NCBI GenBank assembly: GCA_019695395.1
Contig: JAIBAD010000009.1
Span: forward strand, 1-47,071
DNA length: 47,071 bases
From: Alphaproteobacteria bacterium
GTDB lineage: Bacteria > Pseudomonadota > Alphaproteobacteria > JAEUKQ01 > JAIBAD01
Direction: 5' to 3'
Part shown: piece after piece, positions 1 through 9,080 of the stretch
Position numbering within the stretch: position 1 is the first letter of the stretch
Layout: the number at the start of each line of letters is the position of its first letter
Translations under genes and position numbers: made by a program
Notes under the pieces: model-generated
Database searches by the model: none
What the model saw: only the letters and a program-made list of their open reading frames with translations
What the model was told of the DNA's origin: nothing

Positions 1-390
1 ATAGATCAACAATATGGTTATGAAATCAATAATATATCGTGGGGCCATACACATTATTTAAAAGCAACCAATTTTATTTTAGATAAAATTCCTTTTTTAA
101 ACCAATATATATCTAAAAATATACCAACAGATGGCGATAATGAAACAATTTCACGTGGGACGTTTACTTATAGTGTAGATATTGATAATTTTGAACATAT
201 ACATGGGTCTGGATTACGAACGATTATGGATTTAAGTAATTTAAAAAACTCTCTTTTTATGATTTCATCAGGACAATCAGGCAATTTTTTTTCACCAAAT
301 TATTATGATCTTTCTTTTCTGTGGGCAAATGGCCACTATACAACCTTAGATAACCCAGCTAAATATACCTTGGAACTTGTACCTAATTAA
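1..390 (+). CDS. Penicillin acylase family hydrolase, C-terminal end (5' cut by window)
   Basis: Frame 1 is open from the first base to a TAA at 388-390 and gives 129 residues of a C-terminus. The residues HGSGLRTIMDLS, then ISSGQSGNFFSPNYYD, then a W and a final TLELVPN match the end of the Ntn-hydrolase penicillin amidase/acylase family. In that family the beta chain finishes with a G-x-S-x-R...D segment followed by G-Q-S-G-x-x-x-S-x-x-Y. Family members are exported, self-cleaving amidases acting on acyl-amides, including penicillins and acyl-homoserine lactones. The catalytic N-terminal serine lies outside the window, so activity and substrate cannot be judged. The gene ends 29 bases before ilvA on the same strand and could share its transcript. 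Confidence 0.8.
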   Translation: MDQQYGYEINNISWGHTHYLKATNFILDKIPFLNQYISKNIPTDGDNETISRGTFTYSVDIDNFEHIHGSGLRTIMDLSNLKNSLFMISSGQSGNFFSPNYYDLSFLWANGHYTTLDNPAKYTLELVPN

Positions 391-419
391 TAAAAAAATA
401 TATAAATTGGGAGTATAGA

Positions 420-1652
420 ATGGATATAACATTTAGTGCAATTGAACAAGCCGAAGCTTTAATCGGGAATAAAATAGTTAAAACCCCTGTTATTGCTTCC
501 CCTATTTTATCCCAATTAACAGGTACAGCTGAGATTTTTATAAAACTAGAAAACCAACAATATACAGGTTCTTTTAAAGATAGAGGTGCTTTAAATAAAC
601 TTATACGTTTAACCCAAAAAGGTAAAATAACAGGCGTTATTGCAATGTCTGCAGGTAACCATGCACAAGGTGTTGCTTGTTATGCGCAAAAACTTAACAT
701 TCCTGCAACTATTGTGATGCCAGAAGGCACACCTTTTAACAAAGTTGAACGAACTAAAACTTTTGGCGCCCGAGTTATTTTAAAAGGTGAATCTATTGAT
801 CAAGCTGCAGCTTATGCCCATGAACTAGCACAAAAGGAAGATTTAGTATTTATTCATCCTTATGATGATCCCGATATAATTATTGGACAAGGAACATTGG
901 GATTAGAATTTATGAAAAGCTATTCTGATTTAGATATTTTAGTTGTTCCAATCGGTGGTGGTGGGCTTATATCTGGTGTTGCCACGGTTGTTAAAGCAAT
1001 TAATCCCAAGATAAAAATAATTGGCGTGGAAGCAACTTTATTTCCTTCCATGCATCATAAGATAAACAATTTGCCACCTAGTTCTGGTGGACAAACAATT
1101 GCCGAAGGTATTGCCGTCAAATCACCTGGGGAATGGACAATTCCCATTGTTAAAAAATACGTTGAAGAAATTTTATTGGTTGACGAAGCTATTCTTGAAC
1201 GTGCTGTTGAAATAATGGCTCTTAATCAAAAAATGGTGACGGAAGGAGCAGGTGCTGCAGGATTGGCAGCTATCCTAGCTTTTCCCAATATCTTCAAAAA
1301 CAAGAGGGTGGGATTAATTATATCTGGCGGAAATATTGACCCCAGAGTTTTATCCCAAGTTTTAATGCGTGGTATGTTAAAAGATGGAAGAATGGTTACG
1401 TTGCGAATTGAAATTAATGATCAACCCGGTGTTTTAGCAAAAGTTTCAGGATTAATTGGCGCCCAAGGCGGCAATATTATTGAAATTCATCATCAACGTA
1501 TGTTTTCTGATTTAGCTGTGAAACTTGCGGATGTTGACGCTGTCATAGAAACACGTAATATAACACATATTAACGAAATAGCAGATTCATTAAGGCAAGC
1601 TGGTTTTGCCACACGAATATTAAGTAGCAGATCTTATGATAAAACATCTTAA
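420..1652 (+). CDS. ilvA: Threonine ammonia-lyase (threonine dehydratase)
   Basis: This PLP enzyme deaminates L-threonine to 2-oxobutyrate and ammonia in the cytosol; in most bacteria it is the first step to isoleucine. The PLP lysine is K53 in SFKDRGA, the substrate loop SAGNHAQGV is at 77-85, and the phosphate-binding glycine loop GGGGLISG is at about 179-186. After the catalytic domain, residues from about 325 form a single ACT-like domain (RIEINDQPGVLAKVSGLIG). The 410-residue length fits the short single-ACT form rather than the ~510-residue E. coli IlvA with its two-part regulatory domain. The ATG is preceded by GGGAG at good spacing. The next gene follows after 18 bases, and two transsulfuration genes follow, so co-transcription is likely. 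A biosynthetic or a catabolic role cannot be separated from sequence. Confidence 0.95.
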   Translation: MDITFSAIEQAEALIGNKIVKTPVIASPILSQLTGTAEIFIKLENQQYTGSFKDRGALNKLIRLTQKGKITGVIAMSAGNHAQGVACYAQKLNIPATIVMPEGTPFNKVERTKTFGARVILKGESIDQAAAYAHELAQKEDLVFIHPYDDPDIIIGQGTLGLEFMKSYSDLDILVVPIGGGGLISGVATVVKAINPKIKIIGVEATLFPSMHHKINNLPPSSGGQTIAEGIAVKSPGEWTIPIVKKYVEEILLVDEAILERAVEIMALNQKMVTEGAGAAGLAAILAFPNIFKNKRVGLIISGGNIDPRVLSQVLMRGMLKDGRMVTLRIEINDQPGVLAKVSGLIGAQGGNIIEIHHQRMFSDLAVKLADVDAVIETRNITHINEIADSLRQAGFATRILSSRSYDKTS

Positions 1653-1670
1653 CATATTAGGAAATAATAT

Positions 1671-3041
1671 ATGACAGCCTATTCTTCAGCATTGGATATG
1701 ATTGGGAATACACCTCTTTTACAAGTAACAAAAATAGACACAGGTCCCTGCCAACTTTTTTTAAAATTAGAAAATCAAAATCCTGGTGGATCAATTAAAG
1801 ATCGAATTGCCCTTTCTATGATCGAAGAAGCGGAAAAAAAGGGTCTTCTTAAACCTAAGGGCACAATTATCGAAGCAACTGCTGGAAATACAGGATTAGG
1901 ATTAGCCTTAGTTGCTGCACAAAAAGGGTATAAACTTATTCTCGTTATACCTGATAAAATGTCTCAAGAAAAAATATTTCATTTAAAAGCTTTAGGGGCA
2001 GAAATTGTGCTAACACGTTCTGATGTTACCAAAGGACATCCAGACTATTATCAAGATCTAGCATATAAATTAAGTAAGGAAATTCCTGGTTCTTATTATA
2101 TTAACCAATTTGAAAATGAAGCCAATATATTTGCCCATGAGAAAGGTACAGGACCAGAAATATGGCAGCAAATGAACCATCATGTTGATGCTATCATTTG
2201 TGGGGTGGGATCAGGTGGTACTCTTACAGGATTAGGACGTTTTTTTCAAAAAACATCTCCTAATACAAAATTTATCTTAGCAGACCCAAAAGGTTCTATA
2301 TTAGCTGATGTTATAAAAACTGGTCACAAACCAGAACCGGGATCATGGTTAGTTGAAGGCGTTGGCGAAGATTTTATTCCCGCAATTACTGACCTATCTT
2401 ATGCCAACGATGCCTATACAATTGATGATAAAGAAAGTTTTGAAACTGCACACTCTTTATTAAAACATGAAGGTATTCTTGCTGGGTCTTCATCAGGTAC
2501 GCTTATTGCGGCGGCTTTACGTTATTGCCGTGCACAAACCAAACCACAAAAAGTTTTAACTTTTGTCTGTGATAGTGGAAATAAATATCTTTCCAAGATG
2601 TATAATGATCATTGGTTATTTGATCGTGGATTATTAAATAAAAATAAATTTAATGATTTACGTGATTTAATTATTAGATGTAAATCTGAACGATCGGTTA
2701 TTACAGCTTCACCTCAAGATACATTACTAAGTGCTTACAATAAAATGAAGCTCTATGATATTTCACAACTTCCGGTAATCAATGATAAACAAGCTATTGG
2801 TCTTATTAATCAAAATATACTTTTTTCTGCTATAGCAAAAAATCAAACTGCATTTGATCATAAAGTTGAATCAATAATGGTTAAAGAATTCGTTGAAATA
2901 GACATTAAATCACCCTTAGATGTGCTGAAACAACTTCTTTTAGATAATGAAATTGTTATTGTAAATGATAATCATGCGTTTTATGGTCTTATAACACGTA
3001 TTGATTTTTTAAGCTATTTATTACGTCAACCAAAAATTTAA
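1671..3041 (+). CDS. Cystathionine beta-synthase
   Basis: This PLP enzyme condenses serine and homocysteine to cystathionine, the first step of reverse transsulfuration. The residues show a fold-type-II PLP core: K43 in SIKDRIA, the loop ATAGNTGLG at about 69-77, GVGSGGT at 178-184, and GSSSGT at 272-277. The region from about 335 to 456 contains two CBS-type (Bateman) repeats, including SQLPVIND and a second repeat ending in YGLITRIDFLSYLL. The C-terminal CBS pair and 456-residue length separate it from plain cysteine synthase (about 310 residues), and the following gamma-lyase supports the call. The start has AGGAAA seven bases upstream. The Bateman module usually senses an adenine nucleotide or S-adenosylmethionine, but the ligand is not visible here. 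Confidence 0.9.
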   Translation: MTAYSSALDMIGNTPLLQVTKIDTGPCQLFLKLENQNPGGSIKDRIALSMIEEAEKKGLLKPKGTIIEATAGNTGLGLALVAAQKGYKLILVIPDKMSQEKIFHLKALGAEIVLTRSDVTKGHPDYYQDLAYKLSKEIPGSYYINQFENEANIFAHEKGTGPEIWQQMNHHVDAIICGVGSGGTLTGLGRFFQKTSPNTKFILADPKGSILADVIKTGHKPEPGSWLVEGVGEDFIPAITDLSYANDAYTIDDKESFETAHSLLKHEGILAGSSSGTLIAAALRYCRAQTKPQKVLTFVCDSGNKYLSKMYNDHWLFDRGLLNKNKFNDLRDLIIRCKSERSVITASPQDTLLSAYNKMKLYDISQLPVINDKQAIGLINQNILFSAIAKNQTAFDHKVESIMVKEFVEIDIKSPLDVLKQLLLDNEIVIVNDNHAFYGLITRIDFLSYLLRQPKI

Positions 3042-3066
3042 ATTATTTATTTTAAGTATATTTATT

Positions 3067-4239
3067 ATGACAAAATCATCTTCAAAACTTTCTAACAGAC
3101 TTGGGTTTTCAACTCGCGGTATTCATGCTGGTCAATATCCTGATCCATCTACGGGTGCAATCATGATGCCTATTTATGCCACATCAACTTATGTGCAAGA
3201 AAGTCCTGGGTTACATAAAGGTTATGAATATTCACGGACGCACAACCCAACCAGATTTGCCTATGAAAGATGTGTTGCTGATCTTGAAAACGGTGAAAGA
3301 GCATTTGCTTTTGCGTCAGGAATGTCTACAGCTGCAACAATTTTAGAATGTCTTCCTAGTGGTTCTCATATTATTGCTATGAATGATTTATATGGGGGTA
3401 CATATCGTCTTTTTGATCGTGTAAGGCGCCAATCTGCTGGATTAGAATTTAGCTTTGTTGATCTTACGGATCATGATACATTAAAAGAAGTTATAAATTC
3501 AAATACGCGGATGATATGGGTTGAAACACCAACCAATCCTTTATTAAAAATTGTTAATTTAGAATTTATTGTCTCATTTGCAAAACAACATCACCTTATT
3601 ACTGTGGCGGATAATACATTTGCAAGTCCAATTATACAAAGACCACTTGAATTAGGTTTTGATATTGTAATGCATTCTGCGACTAAATATTTAAATGGTC
3701 ATTCTGATATGGTGGGTGGCATCGCTGTGGTCAATAATAGAGAGCTTTGTGAAAAAATGGCCTTTTTGCAAAATTCAATTGGTGCCATTGCCAGTCCTTT
3801 TGATAGCTTTTTAGCCTTAAGAGGATTAAAAACGTTAGCATTAAGAATGGAACGTCATTGCCAAAATGCTTTAAACATTGCCAAATGGTTAGAAAAACAT
3901 TCAAGAATTGATAAAGTAATATATCCAGGATTACCTTCTCATCCTCAACATCAATTAGCATCTAAACAAATGTCTGCATTTGGTGGGATGATTACTATTT
4001 TGATTAAGGGTGGATTGACAGATGCTAAACGCTTTTTAGAACGTTGTGAGATATTTGCACTTGCAGAAAGTTTAGGTGGAGTAGAAAGTTTAATTGAACA
4101 TCCAGCAATTATGACCCACGCATCAGTACCAGAAAATATACGTCGTAAAATTGGTATTACAGATAATTTAGTTAGATTATCTGTTGGTATCGAAGATGAG
4201 GCAGACCTTATCAAAGATTTGGCAAGTGCGTTACTTTAA
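3067..4239 (+). CDS. Cystathionine gamma-lyase / gamma-synthase family enzyme
   Basis: This is a Cys/Met-metabolism PLP enzyme of 390 residues. The PLP lysine is K207 in SATKYLNGH, the active-site segment YSRTHNPT spans 55-62, and ADNTFASP (181-188) holds the Asp that contacts the pyridine nitrogen. Directly behind cystathionine beta-synthase (25-base gap), the likely reaction is cleavage of cystathionine to cysteine, 2-oxobutyrate and ammonia, which completes reverse transsulfuration. Gamma-synthase (MetB) and gamma-lyase cannot be told apart reliably by motif, so the assignment rests on context. The product 2-oxobutyrate is also the product of ilvA two genes upstream. No clear Shine-Dalgarno precedes the ATG, so it may rely on readthrough from the upstream message. 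Confidence 0.88.
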   Translation: MTKSSSKLSNRLGFSTRGIHAGQYPDPSTGAIMMPIYATSTYVQESPGLHKGYEYSRTHNPTRFAYERCVADLENGERAFAFASGMSTAATILECLPSGSHIIAMNDLYGGTYRLFDRVRRQSAGLEFSFVDLTDHDTLKEVINSNTRMIWVETPTNPLLKIVNLEFIVSFAKQHHLITVADNTFASPIIQRPLELGFDIVMHSATKYLNGHSDMVGGIAVVNNRELCEKMAFLQNSIGAIASPFDSFLALRGLKTLALRMERHCQNALNIAKWLEKHSRIDKVIYPGLPSHPQHQLASKQMSAFGGMITILIKGGLTDAKRFLERCEIFALAESLGGVESLIEHPAIMTHASVPENIRRKIGITDNLVRLSVGIEDEADLIKDLASALL

Positions 4240-4256
4240 TTTTTTATATAAAAATT

Positions 4257-6254
4257 GTGAAAAAAAAATTCCATCCAAAGAGCAAGTTTAACAAACAAAA
4301 AAATAAAATTTCATATAATCGAGATCCTGTAAAATATGAAATAGTAGATTTTTTACCTACTAAACAAAAGATATTAGCACGACTTTACAAAAGCAAGAAA
4401 AAGCCAATACTTTTATCTTTAACAAAAGCTGAGCTTACAAAAATTTCTTTAAAACAGGGCGATGTCATTACGGTAAAAATACTTGCTTCAACGCGTCATC
4501 ATATCAAAGTAAAGATTATACAAAAATTATCTTCACTTCCAGAGAAAAAAGTTGGCTTATATCATCAATCGTCACATAAACATTATGTCGAAGTTTTAAG
4601 TTATAATAAAAAAGAAATATATCCGTTATCCGATGATTTTTATAAATTTGATTTAAAAGATGGTGATATAATTTATTTTGAAATAATTTGGGGTAAAAAT
4701 TATGATTATACACTCAATATTTTGAAACGTCTCTGCCATCAAAATGATAAAGATGCCATCAACCTTATTTCATTATACGAACAAAATATTAACATAAATT
4801 TTTCAGATAAATCACTTGATAATGTTCAAAATATTAAAATTCCTTCATTAAAAGGTAGGGCTGATTTACGCTCATATAAATTAATTACAATTGATGATAA
4901 AGATGCTAAAGATTTTGATGATGCAGTTTGGGCTGAGCCAGATGCAAACACTGACAACAAAGATGGCTGGCATATAATTGTTGCTATTGCTGATGTAACA
5001 CATTATGTAAAAACTGGAGATGCTTTAGATCATGATGCATATCTGCGTGGTAATTCTATTTATTTACCTAATTATGTTGTCCCTATGCTTCCCCCAGAAT
5101 TATCTAATGGTTTATGTTCGTTAAAACCTGGGGAAGAACGCGCATGCCTTGCAGCACATATTTGGATTAATCATAATGGCAATATTATCAATCATCGTTT
5201 TGAGCGCGGTATTATGAAATCGGCTGCACGTCTTACCTACCAAGAAGTTCAGCATATATATGAACATAAAAATGCTCCCTGTCCCATTGATCGTAAAAGA
5301 ATAGTTTTTTTATATCAAGCATATGCATGTTTTTTAAGGGCACGAGAAAAAAGAAATAGTTTAAATCTTGATCTTCAAGAACCCTTGATAATTTTTGATA
5401 AAGAAAAAAAAATTCAAGATATTACTTTTCGTCCCCATTATGATAGTCATCAATTAATAGAAGAATTTATGGTTGCCGCAAATCAAGTTGCAGCTATAAC
5501 ATTATATAAAAATCACATCCCAACTCTTTATAGGGTGCACGACAAACCTGACCCAATAAAAATTGAAGAACTAAAAAAATTTATACACTCATTAACATCC
5601 ATCAAATTTGATAATAAAAATTTAGATTTAAATAAATTATTAAAATCAATTCATAATACACCTTATCATAATATAATTCACAATTTAGTTTTGAGAAGCC
5701 AAGCACAAGCTGTATATCATGATCAAAATACTGGTCATTTTGGATTAGGATTAAAATATTATTGTCATTTTACGTCGCCCATTAGACGATATGCTGACGT
5801 TATAGTTCATCGGGCTTTAATTCAATATATAGAATCTAATGATAATGAAATTTATGATAGAAGCTTTAACAATCTTTCTCTTATTGCATCGCATATATCA
5901 AAAACAGAAAGGCAAGCAGCACAAATAGAAAGAAATGCCATAGCAAGATATATGGCTAAATTTTTAGAAAATAAAATTGGACAGAAATTCAAAAGTAAAA
6001 TTTCTGGCATTAATAAATCAGGAATTTTTGTTAGAATTAATAATATTGGTGCCGAAGGTCTTATCCCTATTTCAACTTTATCTGATGATATTTATGATTA
6101 CTCGCCGTCCACTTATAGTTTAAGAGGAAGAAGAAAAAAGAAAAAATATCAATTAGGTCAGGATATTACAACCTGTCTTGAAAAAACAAATTATCTTAAA
6201 GGTAGTATAATTTTTTCTATTGTTGATGAAAAACAAAAAAAGAAAAAAAATTAA
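4257..6254 (+). CDS. rnr: Ribonuclease R (RNase II/R family 3'-5' exoribonuclease)
   Basis: This processive 3'-5' exoribonuclease acts in mRNA and structured RNA decay. An OB-like cold-shock region (about 30-150) is followed by the RNB domain, whose metal site TIDDKDAKDFDDAV at 211-224 carries D213, D219, D221 and D222, the four expected aspartates. A C-terminal S1 domain lies around 580-655 (GINKSGIFVRINNIGAEGLIP) and the protein ends in a lysine run. At 665 residues it is shorter than E. coli RNase R (813); the N-terminal winged-helix is absent. The start is GTG at 4257; no ATG exists in this frame for the first ~275 codons and only 17 bases separate it from the previous stop. Lysine-rich ends flank the core. 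The tail overlaps the convergent methyltransferase gene by 4 bases. Confidence 0.92.
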   Translation: MKKKFHPKSKFNKQKNKISYNRDPVKYEIVDFLPTKQKILARLYKSKKKPILLSLTKAELTKISLKQGDVITVKILASTRHHIKVKIIQKLSSLPEKKVGLYHQSSHKHYVEVLSYNKKEIYPLSDDFYKFDLKDGDIIYFEIIWGKNYDYTLNILKRLCHQNDKDAINLISLYEQNININFSDKSLDNVQNIKIPSLKGRADLRSYKLITIDDKDAKDFDDAVWAEPDANTDNKDGWHIIVAIADVTHYVKTGDALDHDAYLRGNSIYLPNYVVPMLPPELSNGLCSLKPGEERACLAAHIWINHNGNIINHRFERGIMKSAARLTYQEVQHIYEHKNAPCPIDRKRIVFLYQAYACFLRAREKRNSLNLDLQEPLIIFDKEKKIQDITFRPHYDSHQLIEEFMVAANQVAAITLYKNHIPTLYRVHDKPDPIKIEELKKFIHSLTSIKFDNKNLDLNKLLKSIHNTPYHNIIHNLVLRSQAQAVYHDQNTGHFGLGLKYYCHFTSPIRRYADVIVHRALIQYIESNDNEIYDRSFNNLSLIASHISKTERQAAQIERNAIARYMAKFLENKIGQKFKSKISGINKSGIFVRINNIGAEGLIPISTLSDDIYDYSPSTYSLRGRRKKKKYQLGQDITTCLEKTNYLKGSIIFSIVDEKQKKKKN

Positions 6255-6970
6255 AAGTCTTCGGTTCTTTCTAATAATTCAAAAGTAGAATAATTTTTTG
6301 ATTTATTCCAAATGACCCGATATTTTCTTTTTAAATGACGGCATAAAAAATGCATATTATTTGTTTGACCAGCCAATAACATATAAAAACCTTCTTTTAA
6401 GGTACTTTCATATAAAAGAATATCAGCTGTAATTTGGGAACGTAACCGTCCATCCTCTTGAATAAAACCCAGCCCATTAATCATACTTGATACATCATGA
6501 ACATGAGGACCATCAATATAGACAAAATCTGGCGTAATATTTGGCAAATCTCTAGATAAATGACACAATTCACCTTCAATAATTTCTGCTTCTGTCGTGG
6601 TTTGTCTAATATCAATAAAATAAGATAAATATTCTGGTATTTTCTGTTCTAAATTTTCTATCCAAAAAGGATTTGTTTCAACAGACCATAATTTACCATA
6701 AAAAGCAGGATCAACACCTTCAGCACCCCAATTTTCATCTTGAAGATTCTGATATAAAGCATGTGCTATAACCAATGTACTAAACCCAACACCAAATTCG
6801 ATAATACGACGTGGACGACGTTTTCTTATCAAACGATGAAGTAAAGCTAACATAAAAGTATTAGGTGGTAGTTCGCTTTCATCCCCAGAAAAAAGGATAT
6901 CGATAACACCTTGCTCTTTTAAGTAGGTTTCTGCTTTTTCTTTATCATTCTTTGATATCATTATCCCCAT
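6251..6970 (-). CDS. Class I SAM-dependent methyltransferase-like protein
   Basis: The protein is about 239 residues. Near residue 61 it has EFGVGFSTLVIA, a motif-I-like glycine loop for S-adenosylmethionine, followed by a conserved acidic WSVETNPFW at about 98-106 and YIDGPHVHD at 154-162, typical of the acidic post-motif of Rossmann methyltransferases of the Methyltransf_24 type. The substrate is not recognisable. The open frame extends to a TTG at 6979, but ATG codons at 6970 and 6961 are better candidates; none has a convincing ribosome-binding site. The gene converges on RNase R and shares 4 bases with its end. No operon partner is seen. It could also be a non-catalytic member of the fold. 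Confidence 0.7.
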   Translation of the reverse strand: MGIMISKNDKEKAETYLKEQGVIDILFSGDESELPPNTFMLALLHRLIRKRRPRRIIEFGVGFSTLVIAHALYQNLQDENWGAEGVDPAFYGKLWSVETNPFWIENLEQKIPEYLSYFIDIRQTTTEAEIIEGELCHLSRDLPNITPDFVYIDGPHVHDVSSMINGLGFIQEDGRLRSQITADILLYESTLKEGFYMLLAGQTNNMHFLCRHLKRKYRVIWNKSKNYSTFELLERTEDF

Positions 6971-7091
6971 ACAATCCAAATCTTATAATGATCTACTATC
7001 AAATACCGTTTTCTTAAAATAAAGCCTATAATGCTTATTAAATCATAAATTATCAAGAACTTATATTTTATGTTATAAAATAAAGTATAAT

Positions 7092-7120
7092 TTGGTTTAT
7101 TTGAATAATTAAGGTACAAT
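7092..7120 (+). promoter_or_regulatory. Putative sigma-70-type promoter for the PA14-like gene
   Basis: TTGGTT (7092-7097) and TACAAT (7115-7120) are separated by 17 bases, about 40 bases before the ATG at 7160. The surrounding DNA is very AT-rich, so chance matches are common. Confidence 0.35.
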
Positions 7121-7159
7121 AAAAACATTAATTAATAAAACCATCTTAAAGAGGAAATT

Positions 7160-7732
7160 ATGAAAAATTTCAGGCTTTTTTTATTAGTTTTTTTATCTGC
7201 TCTTGCTTATCAAGAATATGCAATAGCACAATCAATTGAAAATTTAAAACCTGCGCCAATTAATGAAACACAATTAAAAAATGGCCTAAATGTTACCTAT
7301 TATTATCAAATGTTTAATGATATTGAGACATTAGAACAAGAACAAGGTGGAAGCAAAGGTAAGCCTATTGGAAATATTGATTCTCCAACTCCATCAGGTA
7401 ATGTTTTAACCTCTGATAAAAATATGGGTGTCGGGGCACATATTACTGGGTTCATTAAATTTGATAAAAAAGGTAATTATCTTTTAACCATTTTATCAAA
7501 TGATGGGATCAAATTAACTGTTGGTGATAAACTGGTTTATGAAAATCCCTATGTTCATGCAGATGAAAAATCTAACCCAATTACCTTAAAAATTGATGAA
7601 CCAGGATGGTACGACCTTAAAACTTTTTATTTTCAGAAAAAAGGTACATCAGCTTTACAATTTTCATGGGTTGAGCCAAATTCAACTGAACAAAAAATTA
7701 TCCCTGCAGAATTTTTTGCTCATCTTGAATAA
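7160..7732 (+). CDS. Secreted PA14-like domain protein
   Basis: The N-terminus is a clear Sec signal peptide: a basic start (MKNFR), a hydrophobic stretch LFLLVFLSALA, and a probable cleavage after YAIAQ. The mature part, about 165 residues, is one small beta-rich domain. Residues with ITGFIKFDKKGNYLLTILSN followed by DGIKLTVGDKLV and a late W-x-D-L-K-x-F-Y-F and L-Q-F-S-W look like the PA14/GLEYA fold, in which a D-G-x-x-L strand lies near a carbohydrate or ligand site. PA14 domains bind sugars or act as adhesion modules on secreted enzymes; here the domain is alone, so a binding or scaffold role is inferred. GAGG lies seven to eight bases before the ATG. The gene stops one base before the convergent aminotransferase. 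Confidence 0.72.
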   Translation: MKNFRLFLLVFLSALAYQEYAIAQSIENLKPAPINETQLKNGLNVTYYYQMFNDIETLEQEQGGSKGKPIGNIDSPTPSGNVLTSDKNMGVGAHITGFIKFDKKGNYLLTILSNDGIKLTVGDKLVYENPYVHADEKSNPITLKIDEPGWYDLKTFYFQKKGTSALQFSWVEPNSTEQKIIPAEFFAHLE

Positions 7733-7733
7733 T

Positions 7734-9026
7734 TTAATTTTTAACATTAAAAACTTGTTCTAGAGAACTTTTGATAGTTTCTAACCCTTCAACTAACAGC
7801 TCATCTTGAATGGTTAAAGGCATTAAAAGTCTTATAACATTGCCATATGTCCCGCATGATAGAATAATCAAATTATTTTTTAATGCTTGACTAACAAGGG
7901 CTTTAGTTAAATCAGAATCTGGTTCATTATGCATGCGATCTTTAACCAATTCAAACGCAACCATTGCCCCTAAACCACGTACCTCCCCAATACAATTAAA
8001 TTGATTTGATTGTGCCATATTATTTAAAAAATCAGTCATTTTTTTACCAATAATTTGTGCACGTTCAAGAAGTTTTTCCTCTTGAATTATATCAAGAACA
8101 GTAAGTCCAGCAACACAAGCCAAAGGATTACCAGCATAAGTACCACCCAATCCCCCGGGTTCAACTTGATCCATAATCTTACTTTTACCCACCACTGCTG
8201 ACAAAGGAAACCCACCAGCTAGACTTTTTGCCACTGTAATTAAATCAGGTTTTACTTTGGAATGTTCAATAGCAAACATCTTACCAGTTCTGGCAATACC
8301 TGATTGCACCTCATCAGCAATTAATAAAATACCATAGTGTGTACAAAGATCACGTAATTGTTTTAAAAAATTAAAAGGAGCAATATAAAATCCCCCTTCC
8401 CCTTGTATAGGTTCAATAACTATAGCTGCCACGCGTGATGGTTCAACATCTGTTTTAAAAAGAGATTCCAATGCTTTAAAGCTATCTTCCTCAGCCACAT
8501 TATGCAATTTATTAGGAAAAGGTATGTGATATACCTCAGCAGGAAAAGGACCAAATCCAGATTTATAAGGCACAATCTTACCCGTCATGGCCAAAGTCAT
8601 CATAGTACGACCATGAAATCCACCTGTGAATGCTATAATTGCACTGCGTTTAGTTGCAGCTCTTGCAATTTTTATAGAATTTTCTAAAGCTTCGGCACCT
8701 GTTGAAAAAAAAATTGTTTTATTATTTTCACCAGTAGGAGCTAATTGATTAAGTTTTTCTGCCAAAGTAATATAAGATTCATATCCAATGACTTGAAAAG
8801 CTGTATGATTATAATTTTGAAGCTGTTTTGAGACAGCATCAATAATTTTTGGATGAGAATGACCTGTATTTAAAACTGCAATACCGCCAGCAAAATCAAT
8901 ATATCGTTTTCCTTCAACATCCCAAATTTCTGAATTCTTTGCTTTTGCTACAAAAACAGGGGCTATAGTTGCAACACCACGCGGAACAGATTGAGTGCGC
9001 CGTTTTAATAAATCTTGATTTAACAT
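7734..9026 (-). CDS. gabT: 4-aminobutyrate aminotransferase-like class III aminotransferase
   Basis: This class III PLP aminotransferase, 430 residues, moves an amino group from an omega-amino acid such as 4-aminobutyrate to 2-oxoglutarate. The PLP lysine is K267 in TVAKSLAGGFPLS, and the PLP-contacting aspartate is D238 in LLIADEVQSGIARTG. GGFHGRTMMTLAMTGK at 135-150 and IVIEPIQGEGGF at 202-213 are family signatures seen in GABA aminotransferases. The ATG at 9026 follows GAGGAAGG. No succinate-semialdehyde dehydrogenase (gabD) lies beside it, so the next catabolic step is not encoded here. Ornithine, acetylornithine and beta-alanine transaminases are alternatives, but the IEPIQGEGGF and ARTGKMFAIEH wording fits GabT best. 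The next gene on this strand, a DJ-1-like protein, ends 54 bases upstream of the start. Confidence 0.85.
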   Translation of the reverse strand: MLNQDLLKRRTQSVPRGVATIAPVFVAKAKNSEIWDVEGKRYIDFAGGIAVLNTGHSHPKIIDAVSKQLQNYNHTAFQVIGYESYITLAEKLNQLAPTGENNKTIFFSTGAEALENSIKIARAATKRSAIIAFTGGFHGRTMMTLAMTGKIVPYKSGFGPFPAEVYHIPFPNKLHNVAEEDSFKALESLFKTDVEPSRVAAIVIEPIQGEGGFYIAPFNFLKQLRDLCTHYGILLIADEVQSGIARTGKMFAIEHSKVKPDLITVAKSLAGGFPLSAVVGKSKIMDQVEPGGLGGTYAGNPLACVAGLTVLDIIQEEKLLERAQIIGKKMTDFLNNMAQSNQFNCIGEVRGLGAMVAFELVKDRMHNEPDSDLTKALVSQALKNNLIILSCGTYGNVIRLLMPLTIQDELLVEGLETIKSSLEQVFNVKN

Positions 9027-9080
9027 AAGCCTTCCTCATCAAAAAAATTCAAATGCATATTGAATAGTATCGCATTCTTT

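Noticed and set aside
3731-4214. Minus-strand frames inside the cystathionine gamma-lyase gene
   Set aside because: They lie wholly within a well-supported gene and lack any recognisable content.
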